Below the pieces are notes generated by a model. The model was not told the DNA's origin and made no database searches. It saw only the letters and a program-made list of their open reading frames with translations. A program made the position numbers and the translations under genes. Source: UBA4636 sp045534575 (lineage in GTDB: Bacteria; Bacillota; Clostridia; Christensenellales; Borkfalkiaceae). From it: 64,000 nucleotides of DNA. Where the stretch lies: NCBI GenBank assembly GCA_045534575.1, contig JAZSJZ010000001.1, positions 62,001 through 126,000 of the forward strand. The letters run 5' to 3'. This document shows, in pieces, positions 60,630-64,000 of this stretch; the stretch's first letter is position 1, and each line of letters starts with the position of its first letter.

Positions 60630-61127
60630 CTATTTACTATCTTTTTTAAGTTTTCTTTTTCTTCTTTTACTACTAATAGGACTGCAATTCATTGGACGGG
60701 CAACAGTAAATGTCTTTCCTTCCTCAAGAGTACTTCTAGAATCTTCTAACTTTCTTCTCTTTGATACATCACTCAAATTCTTTTTCTTATAAACTTTTAT
60801 TTCACTCTTATTCTTTTTTAAGAAAGTTAACATTTGTAACCGTGCTAGGCTTCTAGTATTTGCTTTATAGTGATGTGCTCTTTGCAGTACTCTTTGTGAT
60901 CTTGTATTTTCTATTACCGACGACTTACATAAAATTCCCTCTAAAAAAACAGGTTCTTGAAAAATATACTTATTAACAATATCATCACTCAATTTTACTT
61001 CTTTACTTTCAATTGAATCAATAAGCTCTACGGCAAAACCCATTTTCACTAAAAAATCTATACGTTTTATAGGATCTAATTGTTTCAAATTATTTAACAA
61101 CTCGTCTAAACTCTTCTTATAATCCAT
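60630..61127 (-). CDS. Basic partner of the ART-like protein
   Basis: 165 residues. Helical N-terminal third (KSLDELLNNLKQLDPIKRIDFLVKMGF), strongly basic C-terminal tail with SKRRKRKLKKDSK. Overlaps the upstream gene by 11 bases. Not recognised. In a toxin-antitoxin reading it would be the antitoxin or a nucleic-acid-binding partner; this is inference from layout only. Confidence 0.55.
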   Translation of the reverse strand: MDYKKSLDELLNNLKQLDPIKRIDFLVKMGFAVELIDSIESKEVKLSDDIVNKYIFQEPVFLEGILCKSSVIENTRSQRVLQRAHHYKANTRSLARLQMLTFLKKNKSEIKVYKKKNLSDVSKRRKLEDSRSTLEEGKTFTVARPMNCSPISSKRRKRKLKKDSK

Positions 61128-61626
61128 CTTTTATCACCTTTAAGCCTATTATTTCCTCAATAAATTCATTACTTCTTACGCACATTTCTTTGCGTTTCGT
61201 CCTACAGTCCAGCATTGTTTTTAACAATTTAGGTTTCCTGGCAAAACTTGCCATCATCACCTTACAATCCTTTTCTTTTTCCCAGATATAGTTCATAAGC
61301 GCACATTGATTTTCTTGTGTAGATCCATTACAAAATTCGACCTCTAATTTTGCAAGCTCTTGTTCAAAGAAACTATAAATACTCGAACCTTTATCAGAAT
61401 CAAAATCAATTACATTCTCGTCCGGGACTCTTATTATAACATGCAAAATCGCAACCTCTTTATATTCTTTTTGGATAGTCCAATCTAACGCGTCTGCATA
61501 ATTAAAATAAAAATAAATTCCTTCACCCAACCAATCCCTAGGACTTTTTGACAAATAAAATTTCTTTTCCTTCAAAACATTATTCGCGTTTTCCTTTGTT
61601 GTTCCATGATACCCTGTTATTATCAT
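61117..61626 (-). CDS. ADP-ribosyltransferase-like protein (DUF3990-like)
   Basis: 169 residues. GYHGTTKENANNVLKEKKFYLSKSPRDWLGEGIYFYFNYADALDW is the HG-T ... LG-x-G-I-Y-F pattern of small ART/PARP-like folds (NAD-binding His-Gly and the GxYF strand). A later acidic segment follows. Upstream binding site GAGG. Such proteins act as toxins or protein/DNA modifiers. The overlapping downstream gene is its probable partner. Confidence 0.72.
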   Translation of the reverse strand: MIITGYHGTTKENANNVLKEKKFYLSKSPRDWLGEGIYFYFNYADALDWTIQKEYKEVAILHVIIRVPDENVIDFDSDKGSSIYSFFEQELAKLEVEFCNGSTQENQCALMNYIWEKEKDCKVMMASFARKPKLLKTMLDCRTKRKEMCVRSNEFIEEIIGLKVIKDGL

Positions 61627-61888
61627 CTGTATATTCCTCTAATACCATTAAAACTATTTATTTTATTTTATATTATATTATTTTATATTATATTAGCAGT
61701 TAAAAATTAGATAGCCATTAAAGATTCAAAAAATTCTTAACATACACGTTTAATATAGCTTTTCTGAATAATGAATATAATTTTAGATTACGTAATAATT
61801 AATTATAAAACCATTGCCAAAAATTCTATTAACCCAGAATTAAAACTCTCTTTGGGGTTCTATATTAAATATTAAATAAAAATATATG

Positions 61889-62002
61889 CTACCAATCACT
61901 ACAATAGCTATCGCAACCACAAAAATCAAAACAATCATAACTACATCCTTCCCAAAATTCTTTTTGGAAATCTTTAAATGAAGCATTAATTATTATGTCC
62001 AT
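61889..62002 (-). CDS. 37-residue cysteine-rich peptide, likely RiPP precursor
   Basis: 37 codons from the ATG at 62002, with GAGG 9 bases upstream, 19 bases after the stop of the membrane protein gene. Leader MDIIINASFKDFQKEFWE, core GCSYDCFDFCGCDSYCSDW (residues 19-37) with Cys20, 24, 28, 30 and 34, spacing CXXX-CXXX-CX-CXXX-C, plus aromatic and aspartate residues. A radical SAM/SPASM gene lies upstream on the same strand. Layout and core fit a thioether-type peptide. No homology check was possible. Confidence 0.6.
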   Translation of the reverse strand: MDIIINASFKDFQKEFWEGCSYDCFDFCGCDSYCSDW

Positions 62003-62021
62003 CAATTTAACCTCGTCTATT

Positions 62022-62810
62022 TTATTTAATTTTTAATTCTTCTAACTTGCTTTTAATTACTTTAGCAGAACAAGTTTTTTCAATAACCTTTTCAGTGTAA
62101 CTAAGATATTCCCAATTCTCTTCATTTCCCAAAACTGAGTTATGCAACTGGTCAACAATCTGTTTGCCCAATTTTTTCTTGAAATCAACCCATGCTGAAT
62201 CTGAAAATATTTTAGAATGATTAATTTTCTTATCATCCCTTTTTTTACATAGAATATCATATATTTTTGTTATTCCATTTGAATTTTTATCCATAATTGC
62301 AACAATAGTAAATTGCATGAATTCGTTTATCTCGTTTTGATATTCTATGCTATAAATAAAAAACAATAATTTTTCATCTTTTGAAATCGGTTGCACATAA
62401 TTATTATCAGGTGAAATAGTTCCCAAATCACAAGGCTTATGTATTTCTAGAGAAGAACCATTTGCGCCAGCAAGATAACGCCAATAATTGACCTTTGCAT
62501 TCTTAATAAAACGATTGTGTGGCAAACTTAAATGCACATAGTAATGATGCCCATTAAAAATACTTTTTATTTGCTCAGGATCAACTAACCAAACATCATT
62601 CTCACTATCAAGCCTTGCATCAATACTATCTAGTGCATCGTTCCATATAGACAAAATAGGTTTACCTCTTTGAATTTTCCTTTCTTTAGTTTGCTCCTTT
62701 TTATCATTTTTGATCTCTTTTGCGAATTGAACAAGGAGCACGAATATTCCAATAAGTCCAATACTATTAATGAATGTATTTATTATATTCATTACTAACG
62801 TGATGTCCAT
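62022..62810 (-). CDS. Membrane-anchored protein in the second rSAM operon
   Basis: 262 residues. One N-terminal membrane helix (about 4-30), a basic linker KNDKKEQTKERKIQRGK, then a soluble domain of mixed strands. No known motif. Between the radical SAM gene and the peptide gene, so a role in export or immunity of the peptide is possible but unproven. Confidence 0.55.
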   Translation of the reverse strand: MDITLVMNIINTFINSIGLIGIFVLLVQFAKEIKNDKKEQTKERKIQRGKPILSIWNDALDSIDARLDSENDVWLVDPEQIKSIFNGHHYYVHLSLPHNRFIKNAKVNYWRYLAGANGSSLEIHKPCDLGTISPDNNYVQPISKDEKLLFFIYSIEYQNEINEFMQFTIVAIMDKNSNGITKIYDILCKKRDDKKINHSKIFSDSAWVDFKKKLGKQIVDQLHNSVLGNEENWEYLSYTEKVIEKTCSAKVIKSKLEELKIK

Positions 62811-62855
62811 ACTTCTCCTTTGTGTATATGTTTATACTTTTTTATATTTAACCTC

Positions 62856-64000
62856 TTAATCTGCAATTCTTAATAACAAATGTTTTATAAAAAGCTCGCT
62901 ATAATAACAAGATTTTCCTTCTGGTAAATCAAATTTTTGAGCAGGACAACCGCCTAAACATAGAGGAAAAATCTTACATGTTTTACATTTTTTCTGTGGC
63001 ATATTAGCAACAAATTTGATTAAAAAATCATTGTAATTCAGTCCATACTTTATATTACCCACAACTTTGTCCGCTTGCCCAACGTGATGCTCACACTTGT
63101 ATAGCTCTCCGTTTGGGCCTATAACTTGATTATTTAATTTAAATAATCCACAAAATGATTTTCGATATTTTAGTATCGTAGGTTCATACACTTTACCTTG
63201 AAGTGCGCAGACATATTTATTAAACTCAATCTGCTTAATGTCGAATTCCTCTTGAGAATAGAATGATTCTCTTCCACAACCATCATAATCAACAAGCTTC
63301 GCTAAATATATGTTTAAATTGTTATTCTTACCGCACTGCTCAACCAAAAGTTTGGTTACAACTTTTAGATCTTCATAATTCTCGCCATCGCAATTAAGCC
63401 GTATTGATACTTTTAAATGGTTTAAAGCTGATTTTATGTTTTCTAATAGAGTGTCAAATTGTTTTTCTGTTGCATGTTTTCTTGAACAATATACATTTTT
63501 AGTTCCATCAATAGTAATTTGCACTTTCTTAAGCTCACACCTCTCAGCCAAAGCCTTCGCCCGCTCTTTAGTCAACAGCACGCCATTACTAATCATACTT
63601 GAAGTAAATCTAATTTGCTTTTTTTCAAGTTTTGGTATAAGATAACGACTAAATTTTAATATCTTATCATATGCAATAAGGGGCTCACCGCCAAACCAAA
63701 CAATATGAATTTCTTTTAAATCATGAAATGTGCGATTATTTATATAATCAGCAACCTCCATAAGTAATTCGTCACTAATAGAACTATTGTCACGATAACC
63801 TTTTTCAAAACAATAATCGCAATTAAGATTGCAAGCTAGCGTAGGAGCAATTACATATGTTAAAGAATTTTTAGGTTTAGATAAAACAGTTATATGCTCT
63901 GTAAGAATAATTTTATTATACTCGTTTAAATCAAAAGGCTTAATAAAACCTTGTTTTAAAAGCTCATCAAAATACATGCACTTATTGTCATCGGTAAGAA
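62856..64000 (-). CDS. Radical SAM/SPASM enzyme, N terminus outside window
   Basis: Open to the window edge: before the first Met (63977) the frame continues in family style (LTDDNKC), so the true start is off the window. Counting from that Met: C49-x3-C53-x2-C56 (CNLNCDYC), WFGGEPLIAY, and a SPASM region with C...CEHHVG and CKTCKIFPLCLGGC. The KxxG-x-C-P ending is typical of peptide-maturing enzymes. Likely acts on the 37-residue peptide downstream. Confidence 0.85.
   Translation of the reverse strand, partial: LTDDNKCMYFDELLKQGFIKPFDLNEYNKIILTEHITVLSKPKNSLTYVIAPTLACNLNCDYCFEKGYRDNSSISDELLMEVADYINNRTFHDLKEIHIVWFGGEPLIAYDKILKFSRYLIPKLEKKQIRFTSSMISNGVLLTKERAKALAERCELKKVQITIDGTKNVYCSRKHATEKQFDTLLENIKSALNHLKVSIRLNCDGENYEDLKVVTKLLVEQCGKNNNLNIYLAKLVDYDGCGRESFYSQEEFDIKQIEFNKYVCALQGKVYEPTILKYRKSFCGLFKLNNQVIGPNGELYKCEHHVGQADKVVGNIKYGLNYNDFLIKFVANMPQKKCKTCKIFPLCLGGCPAQKFDLPEGKSCYYSELFIKHLLLRIAD

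Noticed and set aside
1..64000. tRNA, rRNA, riboswitch and insertion-sequence search by eye
   Set aside because: No cloverleaf, conserved aptamer core, transposase or terminal inverted repeats recognised; a covariance-model scan could still find something small.

Overview
The window looks like the chromosome of a low-GC Gram-positive anaerobe (Bacillota, Clostridia), most likely an uncultured gut or rumen lineage. Reasons: AT-rich DNA, strong AGGAGG-type ribosome binding sites, many textbook TTGACA-17-TATAAT promoters, lipoprotein signals in place of an outer membrane, serine/glycine-rich surface-protein linkers and a C-terminal membrane-KKKKR anchor. I cannot name a species. No tRNA, rRNA, transposase, integrase or CRISPR array was seen.

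Layout. 1-33 kb is housekeeping and cell-surface DNA, mostly on the minus strand. It holds the end of a fused IspD-IspF isoprenoid enzyme, a three-module AAA protease (Clp-like AAA, receiver-like domain, FtsH-like AAA plus zinc peptidase), a five-gene MoxR/DUF58/von Willebrand operon with a Gly-Ser repeat protein, the rpsF-ssb-rpsR operon with a candidate autoregulatory leader, a 1856-residue repeat protein, an SDR oxidoreductase and a NUDIX hydrolase. Next come a peptide/radical-SAM/acetyltransferase RiPP-like operon, a PH-domain/Xre pair with operators placed exactly on the promoter, a PL10-type pectate lyase lipoprotein, a beta-propeller surface protein and hpt.

34-47.5 kb is a dense defence island, all on the minus strand: a AAA ATPase plus subtilisin pair of the IetAS type with two small companion genes, a DUF2075 helicase-nuclease with an Xre regulator, an AAA plus RloB-like pair (AbiL/RloAB type), and a single-chain SIR2-APAZ-Argonaute protein. 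48-54.3 kb switches to the plus strand. It is a tight cluster of about fourteen small accessory genes typical of conjugative elements, including an ArdA-like antirestriction protein, DUF4326, a PcfK/AcrIIA9-like domain fused to a MutS-I-like domain, and PcfJ. Defence and counter-defence genes therefore lie side by side.

54.3-64 kb, minus strand again, holds a secreted ricin-lectin protein with a pore-former-like C-terminal half, followed by a lipoprotein and a MacB-like ABC exporter with two adaptor proteins. Then come an ADP-ribosyltransferase-like gene overlapping a basic partner, and a second radical-SAM operon that ends in a 37-residue cysteine-rich peptide gene not annotatable at ordinary length cut-offs. 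The best leads for something undescribed are the two CXXX-type peptide operons, the IetAS companion genes, the SIR2-APAZ-pAgo protein in its island, the Clp-receiver-FtsH fusion, and a dispersed 28-bp intergenic repeat seen six times, always in the same orientation.
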